A stretch of DNA of 64,000 nucleotides from the NCBI GenBank assembly GCA_029215795.1, contig JARDYH010000002.1, positions 364,958,973 through 365,022,972 of the forward strand, read 5' to 3'. The DNA comes from Anniella stebbinsi (taxonomy: Eukaryota > Chordata > Lepidosauria > Squamata > Anniellidae). The notes beneath the pieces were generated by a model. It did not search any database. It saw nothing but the letters and a program-made list of their open reading frames with translations, and was not told the origin of the DNA. Of the stretch, positions 24,288 through 39,494 are shown piece after piece; positions within the stretch are counted from its first letter, which is position 1, and every line of letters begins with the position of its first letter. The position numbers and the translations under genes are program-made.

Positions 24288-24759
24288 TTTGTGCCTCATG
24301 CCTGCAGAGTTTTAAGAAATAGGGACTGATTGCAAGCAAGTAAGGCTATCAGCCATTGTTTTTAAGAAGCCCTGATTCATGTTAAGAAGCCCTTTCATGT
24401 TTTAGATGTTGCACACATGTCATAGTGAGTTCCATCTTCTGCTCCCTGATGTAAGCCACTATGAGCCCATGCAATGAAATCAAATAAATAAACAAATAAT
24501 TAAAGGGACATGGCCACTTCCAGCCATATATTACGTGTATTTACATTCAAAATCTGTTTTTAAAAAAGCCCAGCTAATTGAGAACATTTTCTTAATTGAC
24601 CCAAAAGCTTTCGATCAATTAATCTCACCAGTTAATTCACTAAATGCTGCAGCCCACAAATAAGGCACAGCCATGGGATTTCAAAGATTTCCAGAGATAA
24701 AGTTGGATGTTTTCCGAGGAAGCAGAAGCTGAGCGGTAGTGCGTATGTGTGCTCTGGTT

Positions 24760-25050
24760 CAGACATAACGTTCCGATCCCTGGTCTGGGGAAGTGGGTGG
24801 TGGGATTGGCCATAACTCAGCACACCTGCCTTGCATGCAGAAACTAAAGGAATCAGGTTAGCAGGGGAACGGAAAGGCCTGGAGGTCTCCTGCCTGGCAA
24901 GATCAGGGGTATTGAAATTCTTCCAAGCCAAGGGCCTTTTTCAATTTGAGCGATGCTTTCGGAGGCATCACTCCAGTGGTGGGTGTTGCCAAAGGGCCAG
25001 ATAGACTAACAGCCTCAGTATAAGGCAGTTTCTTGGGTTCATATGAATGT
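24760..25050 (+). mobile_element. Degraded tRNA-derived SINE
   Basis: ccataactcagcacacctgc, gccttgcatgcagaaac, ggcctggaggtctcctgcct and cagcctcagtataaggcagt follow the order of the SINE at 6046 in plus orientation, with an insertion in the middle. Confidence 0.6.
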
Positions 25051-25237
25051 TACATCTGAGTTGTGCAGAGGCATCTTTCTCGGAGCCCTTGGAAAAGGGT
25101 GACCATGAAGAGGCGACGCCTCGTTTTTCGGTCTTGTATCATCGTTCAACAAACGCATGAATTTATAGGACTACGGTTGAGCCTCCTGGGTGACTCAAAG
25201 TTCAACCCAACTAATTCCCGCTTTCCCTTCCGTCCAG

Positions 25238-25347
25238 GTCGGCACAGAATTCACAACCGTGTTGTACAATTTCATGTGCAACAGTAGCTGCGTCGGGGGC
25301 ATGAACCGGCGTCCGATTCTTATCATTGTGACGCTTGAAACTAGAGA
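25238..25347 (+). CDS. TP63: TP63 exon 7 equivalent: DNA-binding domain, zinc site and L3 loop
   Basis: 110 bp between cgtccag and gtaagt, starting in phase 0 and ending two bases into an Asp codon. It encodes [18 protein letters not shown] and then [18 protein letters not shown]. Cys115 and Cys119 are the second pair of zinc ligands. Arg125 in GGMNRRP corresponds to p53 Arg248, a direct DNA contact mutated in ectodermal dysplasia syndromes in human p63. All key residues are intact. The residue run is identical to human p63 as I know it. Confidence 0.98.
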
Positions 25348-27057
<1,710 letters not shown>

Positions 27058-27404
27058 TAGCCAGGAGCAGTTGCCGCTCAAGGCTCTGGCTGGATGATGG
27101 GTGCTCAGTTGCATAGCTCCAAGCACAAAAGGAGGGGAGGGGGGACCTTCTCTGATGTTTAGGAATGTGCAAGCTTTGGAGTTACACCCAACAAGAGATG
27201 AGAAGGTCCCAAAAACCCTGGAAAAATTAGGGGGGGAATGTTGTCGCTGTTTTTCCCAAGGACCGTTTTCCCCCTCCCCCCCCCCCAAAAAAACCCCTGG
27301 AAACATTGAACAGCTTTGGATCATGAAATATTTTATTTTAGAATTTAAGACAAAGTATTCCTATATTGTTATCCAGCTTTAACTCCCCCCCCAAATGATT
27401 TTAA

Positions 27405-27875
27405 AAAATATTTATTTATTTATTACATTTCCTCCCAATAGCCAAAGCTCTCGGGGCGGTTCACAAAAGCTAAAACCATCAACAAAACAGTATAAAAACA
27501 CAATATAAAAATACAATATAAAAACACAACCAGGATTAAAAAAAACTGTGGAGCAATGCAGATTTAAAATACAAATTTAAAATACAGATTTAAACAGCAG
27601 GAGTTAAAAGACTATGATAATAAACTGTTAAAATATTGTGAGAATAAGGTCTTCCACCTGGTGTCAAAAAGAGTATAATGTAGGTGCCAGATGAACCTCT
27701 CTGGGGAGCTCATTCCACAGCCGGGGTGCCACAGCAGAGAAGGCACTCCTCCTGGTAGCCACCTGCCTCACTTCCTTTGGCAGGGGCTCATGGAGAAGGA
27801 CCCCCGAGGACGGTCTTAGGGTCCAGGCAGGCACATATGGGAGGAGGTGTTTCCAAAAACTATGTAATAAAAACA
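27405..27875 (-). mobile_element. LINE 3' end with RT C-terminal remnant
   Basis: Minus strand 27664-27876 encodes LPKEVRQVATRRSAFSAVAP then RLWNELPREVHLAPTLYSF, the conserved C-terminus of CR1/L2-type LINE proteins. It is followed by an AT-rich UTR and the ccgaagctctcggggcggtt tail. Confidence 0.85.
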
Positions 27876-27904
27876 CTTTTATAGAAAGGCTGTTTTATGT
27901 TCCT

Positions 27905-28032
27905 AATGCAGCTCTCCCCAACCTAGTGCTGTCCGGATACTTTGGACTACAGTGCCCAGCATTCCTGACCATTGGTCATGCTGCCGAGGCTCATGGGAGC
28001 TGAAGTCCAAAGTACCTGGAGGGCAACTGATT
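27905..28032. mobile_element. Palindromic MITE-like repeat
   Basis: Arms ctccccaacctagtgctgtc / ggactacagtgcccagcatt and gctcatgggagctgaagtcc / aaagtacctggagggcaact are inverted copies around accattggtcatgctgccga. Confidence 0.75.
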
Positions 28033-28415
28033 ATGGAGGGCTGTCCTAATGCAACAAAGTGGTTTTAGATCTGTAAGGAGTGCTTAAAAATAAGCGTTGC
28101 TTATTTTTCAGTTTTTCCCCAAAATTTTCGGGGGTGGTGGTTCCCGAAAGCCCCTAGAAAAAAACTTTCATTTCCCAATGGCCTCAACATTTCTGGAAAT
28201 TGTACATTTCTACACAGATCCCATCAGCAGTCTGCATTGGCGCATCAGGACCATTCCAGGAAAAGGCAGATACGAAATGATCCCTATATGTCAGTCATGT
28301 AGACTGACAGGGGCCAGTGCAGATAGAAAGTCCCCCCAACATGTGTGCTGGGGTTGGGGCTTTCTATCTTTTGGGGATGTTAAAAGTTGGATCAATCAAG
28401 GAGCTTGATTGACAG

Positions 28416-28552
28416 TGTAACGTCCCAGGGTCCCTGGCCGTTTGTTCCTTTAAGCATCATGGAAACCGCATACTCAAACTCAGAGGTTTACTCACAAGGT
28501 TTACTCACAAGGTGAGTGCCTAATAAACGGCCAGCGGCCCTGGGACGTTACA
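28416..28552. mobile_element. 137-bp TG...CA insertion with 5-bp duplication
   Basis: Begins TGTAACGTCCCAGGG and ends CCCTGGGACGTTACA, so the ends are inverted repeats of about 25 bp including the ctggccgttt block. Both sides carry gacag (28411-28415, 28553-28557). Flanking gagcttgattga and tcaatcaagctcc are also inverted. It could be a short DNA transposon or a solo-LTR-like element. Confidence 0.65.
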
Positions 28553-29071
28553 GACAGAATCAATCAAGCTCCTTGGGATCACAGAGAGCTCCCCCCCCCC
28601 CCCCCGGTTCATAACAGGGCCAGCCTCCTTGCCAGAAGAGACTTTCACTTCCTGCTGAATATAATTGGAGAAACCTTTACAGAGCATACCATCTTTTAGG
28701 TGCCGAGAAAGGTGTAGCGCTGGAAAGTTTGAAAACAGGTTACAGCCACTGGAAGTTTGATAACTTAATGGAAGCTCCATCTTCAGGTGCAGTATGCTTT
28801 GGATCACCAGCTGCCAGAGGGTCTGGGTGACCTGAGAAGCTTCAGGGCTTCCTAGAGGCACCTGGCTGGGCCACTGTGGGAAACAGAATGGTGGAAGCCA
28901 TGACCCACCTTTGATCCAATGCAGCAGATTGGCTCTTATATTAATACACAAGCCTGTTCAAATTAGAGTTAAAGGATGTGTGTTTTGCGTATCATGTCAC
29001 ATGCCTTTGGATCAAGGTGGAGGAAGCACTGGATGAAATGTCCCTGTGCTGAGGACTAGACTAAGGCCCAT

Positions 29072-29113
29072 GGCTGCTGCTGCTGCTCCTCCTCCTCCTC
29101 CTCCTCCTCCTCC
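29072..29113. repeat. (CTG)n/(CTC)n trinucleotide run
   Basis: Four CTG units then about ten CTC units. Confidence 0.9.
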
Positions 29114-29934
29114 ACTGTCCGGAGAGAACCCCTGGTTTTACATTGGGGAGGGCTCAGAGCTCAGCAATAAAGCACAGGACTTACCTGCAAAAGCTCCTAG
29201 GTTCCATCTCCTGGCGTCTCCAGAGAAAGACCTCTGCCTAAGACTTGGGAAATCTGCTGCTATTTGGAATAGTTAATAGTGGGCAAAATGGTCTTGGCAC
29301 AATTTGAGGTACCTCTGGGTGCGTCTATGTTGAGTGCTCCCATTTGACCGCATGTGTTTTGAGCCACTGCTGGTTTCATGCAGACGTCCAGGCAGTACTT
29401 TAGTAGGCCTGATCCAGCAAGGTGGAGGCATGGTTCCCAACTCCGCTGCCTCAGCAACCTTCTCTAGTTTTGAGAACTAACTGGTGTGCCCGATGCTACT
29501 AGAGTAATCATCCCTCAAAGCTATATGAGCGCTCCAATGCCCTCCTCCTGGGAATCTCACCCAGAAAGGCCTGCCCTGTTCATGGAAGCCCCTGCTCACC
29601 CATGGTAGATTCACAGGGTGACCCTTGTCTCCATCCTCTTGGCAAATCATTCTGCTTTATTTCTTTGGCAGAATTATTCCGATCTGCTTTACAGATTGGC
29701 TGTGAGCGTGGACAGAGTGTTATGCCCTCAGCCCCGATTCTTCAAGTGGTGAGGTTCTGTGAGTGCAGCGTCTTCGCCAGGTTTAGTTTCCTTTGGACGT
29801 TGGTCACTGGATGCTTATGGCATATTTTGTAGTATTTTCATTTATTTGCGAATATACATGTTGAGCACAAGTGGAGGTGCACAGCTAAAACACCCCCAAC
29901 AGGTCACACACACGCACTCCAAACCTTTCAGAGC

Positions 29935-30222
29935 TCCATCAAAGTTCTCTGGCCCTCATATCCGGCACCCACCCTCTGGAAAACCCTCCCTTGTGCGGTT
30001 TGGGAGGCAGGAAATGTAATAGCTTTTAAACGCCTCCTAAAAACGTACCTCTTTACACAGGCTTTCCCTGGACTGTAATTCATCTGATTTTATGTTGCAC
30101 TTTTACCTTTTAACGTTTAAATTAATTGTATACTTACTGTGTTTTTATGTTTTTAACTGCGCTGTCCGGAGAGCCTCGGCTATTGGGCAATATAAAAATG
30201 TAATTTATCAACAAATAAATCT
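29935..30222 (+). mobile_element. LINE 3' end
   Basis: Forward copy: tggaaaaccctcccttgtgc region, ttttaaacgcctcctaaaaa, cgtacctctttacacaggct, AT-rich UTR, then ggagagcctcggctattggg and aatataaaaatgtaat. Confidence 0.75.
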
Positions 30223-30597
30223 GTCTCAGTCTGCCTCAAGTTAGAGGCTGTTTGCGTTTTCTCTCGCACACAGCTGGATGATGCCCCCGTCCCCTCCCAG
30301 AGTAGTCGCCGGCCATTGCTGAAGCCACCTATCCTCCTTCACGAAGGGAAGGCCTTGGTCCCATCTGCCAAGCTAACCCTTCCGGGATCATCCCCAGCAA
30401 TCCTACTGGTTCCATTTCCCGCTCTCCTGCTCAGACTCTAAATCCAGCCCAACCCCAATCCCATAACAAAAGGCTGTGAACCGCTTTGCAAGTTGAAAAC
30501 TGTCCGTAGTCAGTTGATAGCAGTAATTCCAGCGATCTCCACTGCCAAGGCTGCTTGCTGCATTTAACGTGACCCTTGACCCTTTCTTTCTTGGCAG

Positions 30598-30680
30598 CTT
30601 TCCGGCAGAGCACGCACGGCATTCAAATGACATCGGTCAAAAAGCGGCGCACTCCGGACGATGAGCTGTTATACCTACCG
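30598..30680 (+). CDS. TP63: TP63 exon 9 equivalent: nuclear localisation signal and start of tetramerisation domain
   Basis: 83 bp between ttggcag and gtaagt. Two bases complete the Pro codon and the exon ends in phase 0. It encodes [17 protein letters not shown] and then [14 protein letters not shown] is the bipartite-type nuclear localisation core. DDELLYLP is the first beta strand of the oligomerisation domain. Ser, Val and Thr replace Asn, Ile and Ser of human p63, all conservative. Confidence 0.97.
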
Positions 30681-32137
<1,457 letters not shown>

Positions 32138-33429
32138 TGAGTCCAGGGTCAGGCCCAGCGGATCGGGAGATGCCACGTGGTGGGGGAGGGGTCTCGAGAG
32201 AACGCGAGGCGGAAGTGGGCAGGGGGGTCTCGCCGCATGCTTCGGGAGTACCGTCCCTGTGACGCCGTTTGACGATAACACCATCTGCATCAGCGAGGTG
32301 ATTCTGAAGCTTTGATTGACTGAGCATGGCTGGTCCGGATTGCCTGTGTTTTGTGAGCCGGCCTCTTTGGGGGCAGAAGCTTGAAAGCTCCTCTGTGAAA
32401 ACTCCACCATTGCCTTCCAGATGGGTAGCCTCTTCTGCATCTGGTGGGGATAGGTTTGGCTTGATTGTCCGTTAGCCAACGTTCATTCCTTTTTCATTTC
32501 TTACATTAGATACCGCCCCACAGCCGAAGCTCTCTGGGTGGTTTGCAAATTGCAGGTTTACAGCAGAAATATCACAAAAAGTATTCAACGATACGCTGTT
32601 TAACAATATACCAAACAACAATATTGCAATAATACTCACAAATATACTAGACACAAGCTTACAGCAAACAGAACAGATAAGAAAAAAGAAACCTTGGTTG
32701 GAATAACAGCTCTCTCCCTGACGTAGCACCTCTCAAGCGTCAGCTTTGCTTTTAAAAGTCTCCGGGCATGTGGGGTGTGTGGGTGTAGGGGAGCAGGTGG
32801 GCGCGTCCACACACCACTTTTACAAGACTAGAAAATCACATCATCTAAGAAAGTTTAGAATCCGAAACGGAAGTAATGAAATCAAAGCTAGAAACAAACC
32901 AGTCGCGAAGTTGTTGAAAACATCTCTTGAATGAGAGTGAAGCCTTCTGTTCGTCAGCATTTTCCCCTCCTGTTTTCCCCTGGAGCGATCACCTGGAAAT
33001 AGACTTGAACTCCCTGGAGGAAATGGCTGCATGGGAGCAGCTCTGCGGCCATGTTCAGCGCATGTCGCTTTCATGGAAAAAATGTTTGCAGATCTCCAGA
33101 GCAATGAAGTGGCTTCTCCATTTGGGATCCTAGGAAGTGGCCTTAGACCAAGCCAGAGTGTTGCTCCACCTTGCTTATTGGCTGTCCAAGCTGTTCTTAA
33201 CCTGGGGATGCTGTGGACCGACTACATCCAAAGCATGTGCTCTTCCCCTGAGCTATGGCCCTTAAGAGGGAGCGAGGAATTTCCAGGTAGACTAGAGGAC
33301 ATTGAGGCCCTAACACAATGCGCAACGAGACGGCCTCTTTCTGGTGCGACCCCCATGTGGCTGCAATGTACTTGGTAGTGGAGGGATGTGCGCTGATAAG
33401 AACCCTAATACTCCTAGTTTAGCCTTAAA

Positions 33430-33760
33430 GCTAATTTATTATTATTCATGTACAATATTTATATACTGCTCAGTTATCTAACACAGATTCCAGAGCCTTG
33501 AGCATAGGTATAAACCGTAGAGAAGATTGAAAAGTGGGTTGAACTTGTACAATTTAAACACAAAGGAACCAGAAAAAAGTGGCTGGTCAGTTGAGGAAGG
33601 CTTCTTGAAACAGAGTAATGTTCAGGAGGTGCCAGAAGCAGCCTAATGTTGGCACCTGCCTGACCTCCAGGGGCAGGGAGTTCCACAGAGAACTTATTTA
33701 CCGCCTTTCTATACCGCCCAATAGCCGAAGCTCTCTAGTACCCAAACCTTAAGCCTGGCC
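33430..33760 (-). mobile_element. LINE 3' ends, two pieces
   Basis: attattcatgtacaatattt with atactgctcagttatctaac and gcacctgcctgacctccagg form one reverse copy. A second tail, ttctataccgcccaatagcc, abuts it at about 33700. Confidence 0.6.
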
Positions 33761-34689
33761 GGGTAGCCAGTAGGCAGCCAGCACAGTTCTCTCAGGAGAT
33801 TTTTTTTTCCCCCTCTGCCCCTTGCCAAGTTTCCCAAGAGAAGCTCAGTCTGCCCTCTCTCAGTGTGGGGGCTTTGAAAGGCTGCTTCTGATCTGGAAGA
33901 TTTCCCTCAAAGCACAGGGACCTTTCAATAAGAAGGGGGGGAAAAGTGTTCTCATAAGCAAGGCTGCCTGGAAGTAAATGAAGGGTTTTGCTTCTGGGGC
34001 TGCTGACAAAATTGCTTTGGGTTAATTACTGTTTTTTTGCTCTCCAAGTAGACAAAGCTGATACTTTTAGGGTTTGCGATTTTTTTTTTGAAAGGAAAAC
34101 AAACCCAAACCTCCAACGTCGTGTGCCATTGATGAGCCCCGTCTGCTTAGTTAACAAAGCTTCTTTCAGAAAATCTCCTCATAGGCATTCTTTTTTCAGT
34201 AGGCATATTGCAAAATTAAGCTAGGGGCTGCCATGCATAAGCATTTTGTCTTGCTACTCTAAGGCCTGGCTCATGCGTGTGGGCCACACGGTGCATACCC
34301 CAACCTGTTGCGCTGATGCTGTTTCTCCATCAGTATTCCTTTGTTCCCAAACCACTTTCATGGCATTTCCCCCCTCCCCCCCAGTGGTTGTGATTTCCAT
34401 GCGCTGCAAAGGCATGTGTTTTCCAGTCTAGAGGTGTTAGAACTTTCACTGGGAGGCGTGTGCCTTCCAAGCTGTAGAAGCTGTTTGGCAACATTTTTTC
34501 CCACCTTCTTCTCTCCCCCCCACCCAAAAACACATGTCTTTCTCCTCCCCCTTTTGTTCTCTGCTCTTCCTTTACACTGATTTTTACGGGATTTGCAGGC
34601 AGCATAAAAACAAATACTCAAAATGGCACCACGACCTCCCCATCTTCACTCCCCTTCACCTCACCCCCGCCCTGCCTTCATCCTCCTCC

Positions 34690-35155
34690 ATGATTGAATG
34701 ATTGATTTTTTTCCGGCTATTTTGGAGTGTACGTGCGCAGCTGCGCAGCTGTGAATGACCATGCAATTTATTTTTAAACCTCCATTAATGCACACCTTTG
34801 AAGATGTGCATGCGGGCAGTGGACTCAAAAGAGAAAGAGAGAGAGAGGGAGGGAGGGAGGGAGGGAGAAAGGAAACTCAAATGACAGCATGCTCTCCCAT
34901 TTCCCCACAATTGCAGCACTAAACTGAGGCTTGTGCCTACAAACACAAATGATAGAACAGTCGCGGCCTTTCAAACTCCACCTATTTCTCCTACAGTTAG
35001 AACATTATGCATTTATTTGCAGCTCTCAGTCATGTTCTAAACACGGTGGTGACTACACTATATTCGTTATTGTGTTCCCCCGGAGCAACAACTGAGTTTT
35101 GAAAAAGTACCGGCACAGCAATCCCCTTGCACACGGAAGGGGTTCTGATGTCGAT
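34690..35155. promoter_or_regulatory. Candidate conserved non-coding element in intron 10
   Basis: AT-rich, repeat-free apart from a GGGA run (34846-34866). It packs homeodomain-like sites (attgaatgattgattttt, atgcaatttattttt, cattaatgcac) and two CAGCTG E-boxes (34738-34743 and 34746-34751). The density and lack of repeats suggest a regulatory element; conservation could not be tested here. Confidence 0.3.
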
Positions 35156-35179
35156 CCTCCCTAGGTCACTGTAAGACTT

Positions 35180-35525
35180 AATGGAATCATAGAATAGTAG
35201 AATTGGAAGAGGCCTGTAAGGCCATCGAGTCCAACCCCCTGCTCAGTGCAGGAATCCACCTCAAAGCATCCCTGACAGATGGCTGTCCAGCTGCCTCTTG
35301 AAGGCCTCTAGTGTGGGAGAGCCCACCACCTCCCTAGGTCATTGGTCGTATTGCTCTAACAGTCAGGAAGTTTTTCCTTATGTCCAGCTGGAATCTGGCT
35401 TCCTGTCACTTGAGCCCATTATTCCACATCCTGCACTCTGGGATGATCGAGAAGAGATCCTGGCCCTCCTCCGTGTGACAACCATTCAAGTATTTGAAGA
35501 CTTGTCCGATGTTGAAAGGAAATTT
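35180..35525 (-). mobile_element. CR1 LINE 3' end
   Basis: atcatagaatagtagaattg, gagtccaaccccctgctcag, ggctgtccagctgcctcttg, ttcctgtcacttgagcccat and ggccctcctccgtgtgacaa: a longer reverse CR1 copy. The open frame at 35298-35720 is inside it and is not a gene. Confidence 0.92.
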
Positions 35526-36439
35526 GGCCTAATTAATTCATTGCATCTATTTATTAAATTCATTTACTCATTTCTTATTAGAAGTATTTATATATTGCTA
35601 TTCTACCTACCAGGATGTAGCATAAAAACCAAAAAAATTAAAGAAAGACCAGAAACATTTTTTAAAGCCGAAGGCTTACTAAAACAATATAGTTTTTGCT
35701 CCCTGTCTAAAACTCAATAGGAACAGAGCCATCCTGACCTCCCTTGCGAGGGAGTTCCACAGTTGAGGGACCACTACAGGAAAGGCCCTGTCTCATGTAC
35801 CCACCAACTCTTAAGTGATGAGATCCACCAGATCTCTGATGAAAATCTCAAAATATGCTCAATGTCTTTTGAATATTCTCACATTACAGTTTTCAGGCCA
35901 AAAACAGTGAATATTCACTTCTTTGTTGTTTTATTGTATCCCTGGCACTAGCTGCTTTGGTACCAGTTATCTGCCCCCCACCCCGATTCACCCCCCCACA
36001 CACACACCATTTCTGCTCCTGCTATCTCTTCCCTGGATCAGTCACACAACCAACCCAATTAGACTGTTTGGTGATGCCATTGCAGGCTACAGGACTCAAT
36101 TGAGAGCGAGGGCAAGTCTAGGCAATATAAATGAACAGGTGAACATTTTCGCAAGGAGAACTGAAACATTGTCAAAAAAGTAAGTTCTCTCTTATTTTAC
36201 ACTGGAAGCCCCTTTTCCAAGGGGGGCAGGGGAAAAAAGAGATCTGGGTGATTTTATCTGATTTGTAATTCATGCAAAAGAAACCCCTCTTTGCTCTGTC
36301 AAAGCCAGCAAATGTGAAACTGCTTAGAAAAATCATGGGATTATAAGTAGGTCCCCACATGAGCGCATGCTCACGCCCTGTAGCTGTCCTGACAGATAAG
36401 GCATGTTTAGAACTAACCAATCTGGTAGGTGATTTTAGG

Positions 36440-36725
36440 CATGTAATTCATTTATTCATTTATTACATTTATATGCCACCCAATAGCCGAAGCTCTCTGG
36501 GCAGTTCACAAAAATTAAAACCATCAACAAAACACTATAAAAAGACGATATAAAAATACAATATGAGAACACAACCAGGGTAAAATACCACGCAGCAATG
36601 CAGATGTAGAATACAGATTTAAAATGCAGATTTAAAACAGCGGAGTTAAAAGACTATGATAATAAACTGTTAAAATATTGTGAAAGTAAGGAGGACTTCA
36701 GCTGGTGTCGAGAGGAGTATAATGT
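36440..36725 (-). mobile_element. LINE 3' end
   Basis: tttatatgccacccaatagc, gaagctctctgggcagttca and the AT-rich UTR (accatcaacaaaacactata) match the copy at 27405 in the same orientation. Confidence 0.8.
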
Positions 36726-37489
36726 AGGTGTTCTGCAAGACAGTGATTTTAATCCATGTGGCCCTACTATACTATCTGGGACAGAGGTTTGTGGTTTATT
36801 CTGGGTCACTTTAATCCATTGTGAAAAGAAAAGAAAAACAAATACCCAGTGTGTGAGATGTTTAGCCATCCTGGGACTTAGAATTATGCTTATTTTCTTT
36901 TACAACTTGCATGACACGTGTTGTACAGAAAAAAAAGAAGAAACGGCCGTCCTGCCCAGGGGAGCTTCGTCTCAGGAGGTCAACCTGGATGCATGCGCTA
37001 TGCAAGGCTGCAGTCCTATACCCACTTACCTGGGATTTAGCCCCGCTGAACCCAGTGGGTCTGACTTTTGAGTAGACGCGCATAGGGTTTGCACTGTAAA
37101 TGCATGCCAGATTTCCACGCAACTAATATTTCAGAACATCGGGTGTCGTGTGTTGCATCTATGTGTTGCCGTGTGCTGTGGACTGACATCGTGGGGGCAC
37201 TGTGTCTGAAGTGGAGGCGCAGGCGATGGGACATGTGAAGCGGCAGCTCTGTTACTCAGTCTTAGGGGACAGAGTAGTTGTAGCCAGTAGGTGGCCCTGT
37301 CTCTTGAACGTTGGGTCTGGGTACATCAGGTTTGGGTTGGCTTGGTTTGGCTTGGGGTTAAAAGAGGAATGAGAGAAATGCTTCATAAAACCATTCTAGC
37401 TGGGGATGACGGGATTGCAGTCCAGCACATCTGGAGGGAAAAACCAAACGGAGGAGAGAGCATCCAAATCAGGACAATACAGGGGGAGA

Positions 37490-38256
37490 AGCAGATCCTC
37501 AGGATGCTAAAATCCTTTATTTCAAAGCCCTTTAACGCGTTTCGGCTTGTGTTGTTTTTTAAGGCCTTCTCCAGGGGGCTGTAATATTTAAAATACATTA
37601 AATTTGCAGGGATAACACAGAACATAGATAAATTGATATATATGTTTAGAAGTTAGTTAGGCACATTGCCACAAAGGCCTATGCCCATATGTAAGTAGTT
37701 TTTTAAAAAATATATATTATTACAATATGAAGGTTCTGGGGCCTGTCCACATCACACGTTGAAACTTGTATAAATCATATAAAAACATTTTAACAAAAGT
37801 ATAATATACAGATTCTTACTTGATAGGAGATGTCTGCAGAAATACTCCTAACAAGGTGATAGTCTGTTACGATAATTACTGGCGACTATCATCTTGTTAG
37901 GAGTTTTTCTGCAGACATCTCTTATCAAGTAAGAATCTGTATATTATACTTTTATCAAAAATGTTTTTATATGATTTATACAAGTTTTAACATGTAATGT
38001 GGACAGCTCCCAGAGCCTTCATATTGGCTGAATTCGGACAACACAATAGTCAATGGTGGGGTAATAATCAACTTTACAGTTGTTCATCTAGGGGGTACTC
38101 CCCACACAACATGGTAATAAATAATCAACTGTGGTGTGGATTAGAATCAGCGCTGAGTTGACTATGGCAGCATTCGGACGACACGATAATCAATACAACT
38201 GACGATTGTTCCCCCCCCCCCAGTTGCTTATTGTGTCGTCCGAATTCAGCCATTGT

Positions 38257-38297
<41 letters not shown>

Positions 38298-38510
38298 TAC
38301 TTACATAAGGGCATAGGCCTTTGTGGCAATGTGCCTAACTAACTTCTAAACATATATATCAATTTATCTATGTTCTGTGTTATCCCTGCAAATTTTATGT
38401 ATTTTAAATATTACAGCCCCCTGGAGAAGGCCTTAAAAAACAACACAGACCGAAACGTGTTAAAGGGCTTTGAAATAAAGGATTTTAGCATCCTGAGGAT
38501 CTGCTTCTCC
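37490..38510. mobile_element. ~1-kb foldback element, right arm interrupted by a MITE
   Basis: Left arm gagaagcagatcctcaggat, ttaacgcgtttcggcttgtg, aggcacattgccacaaaggc and cttacttgataggagatgtc is mirrored by gacatctcttatcaagtaag, gcctttgtggcaatgtgcct, ccgaaacgtgttaaagggct and atcctgaggatctgcttctc. The arms meet at about 37850-37900. A 226-bp MITE (38026-38251) lies in the right arm. No transposase is encoded. Superfamily not identified. Confidence 0.9.
38026..38251. mobile_element. GGCTGAATTCGG-ended MITE, copy 2, inside the foldback element
   Basis: GGCTGAATTCGGACAACACA and GTCGTCCGAATTCAGCC ends. The matching stretch in the other arm of the host palindrome reads attacaatatgaagg, so the empty site was ccttcatattgtaat. 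The insertion duplicated att, a 3-bp target duplication. Confidence 0.88.
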
Positions 38511-38844
38511 CCCCCCCCTTTTTTTTTTTGGGTCCCAACACACCTGGAGGGCATCACGTTGGGGAAGGCTGTTGCAGAGCTCCATCCAGCATCTTCTTTT
38601 TTGCCTCTCCCTCTCTTTGCCTTGTTGCTTTTTCTTGAGCTCTTCTGCATGGCTTTCTGAATCTTTCCATGTTGACGACCTTCATGATCACAATGACTCC
38701 GAAACGAGATGATTTCCCTTCTTTGAAGGCAGTAGAATGATAACTGTGAGTTTTGGCTACTTTAGAGGCCCTGGATGTGGGTGGGAATACATTTATAAAG
38801 CCCATAATAACCTCCCCCAGATAGCAGCATCCTGACCTTTCCTG

Positions 38845-39260
38845 GACTTAAGAACATAAAAAGAACCTTGTTGGATCTAACCAAGGGTCCATCTAGTCCA
38901 GCCTTCTGTTCACACAATGGCCAACCAGCTGCCCCAATGAGAAAACCACAAGCAGGACATGAGTGTAACAGCACCCTCCTGCCCATGTTCCCCAGCAACT
39001 GGTGTACATAGGCATACTGCCTTTGATACTGGAGGTAGCACATAGCCATCAGGACTACTAGTTGTCAATAGCCTCCTCCAGGAATTTGTCTAACCCCCTT
39101 TAAAGAGGATTAGACAAAATCACCATGTTTTGGGGCAGCAAATTCCATAGTTTAACTATGTGCTGTGTGAAGAAGTATTTTCTTCTTTTATCTGACCTGA
39201 ATCTCCCACCAATCCGCTTCATGGGATAATGACCCCATAAGGGAGGAAAATGTCTCCCTA
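38845..39260 (-). mobile_element. CR1-like LINE 3' end
   Basis: Reverse copy with cttctgttcacacaatggcc, ccccagcaactggtgtacat, gatactggaggtagcacata and a remnant reading GGRFRSDKRRKYFFTQHIVK. Confidence 0.85.
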
Positions 39261-39494
39261 TCCACATTCTCCTAAAGAGATTGGGCTTCATAGCAATCCT
39301 TTCAAGGGACATCCCCCTCCACTTATGGGCTGGACAGACTGGGAGATGATTACCATGGGAGACCCTCGTGGGACACCTGCCTTCTCCTTTCCCCAGTCCA
39401 CATGTTCTTTCAAAGTGATCATGAAGGTATTTTACTTTGTCACTGTTCACCCTTGTTTCTCATTTTCTTTCCTCTTCCTGGTTCCTTTCTACAG

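Larger units (their letters stand above)
20579..25237 (+). other. Intron 6
   Basis: 4.66-kb intron, of which 3.4 kb is the nested MITE/foldback pair. The rest holds a tRNA-derived SINE (about 24760-25050) and an AT-rich single-copy stretch at 24290-24700. Confidence 0.9.
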
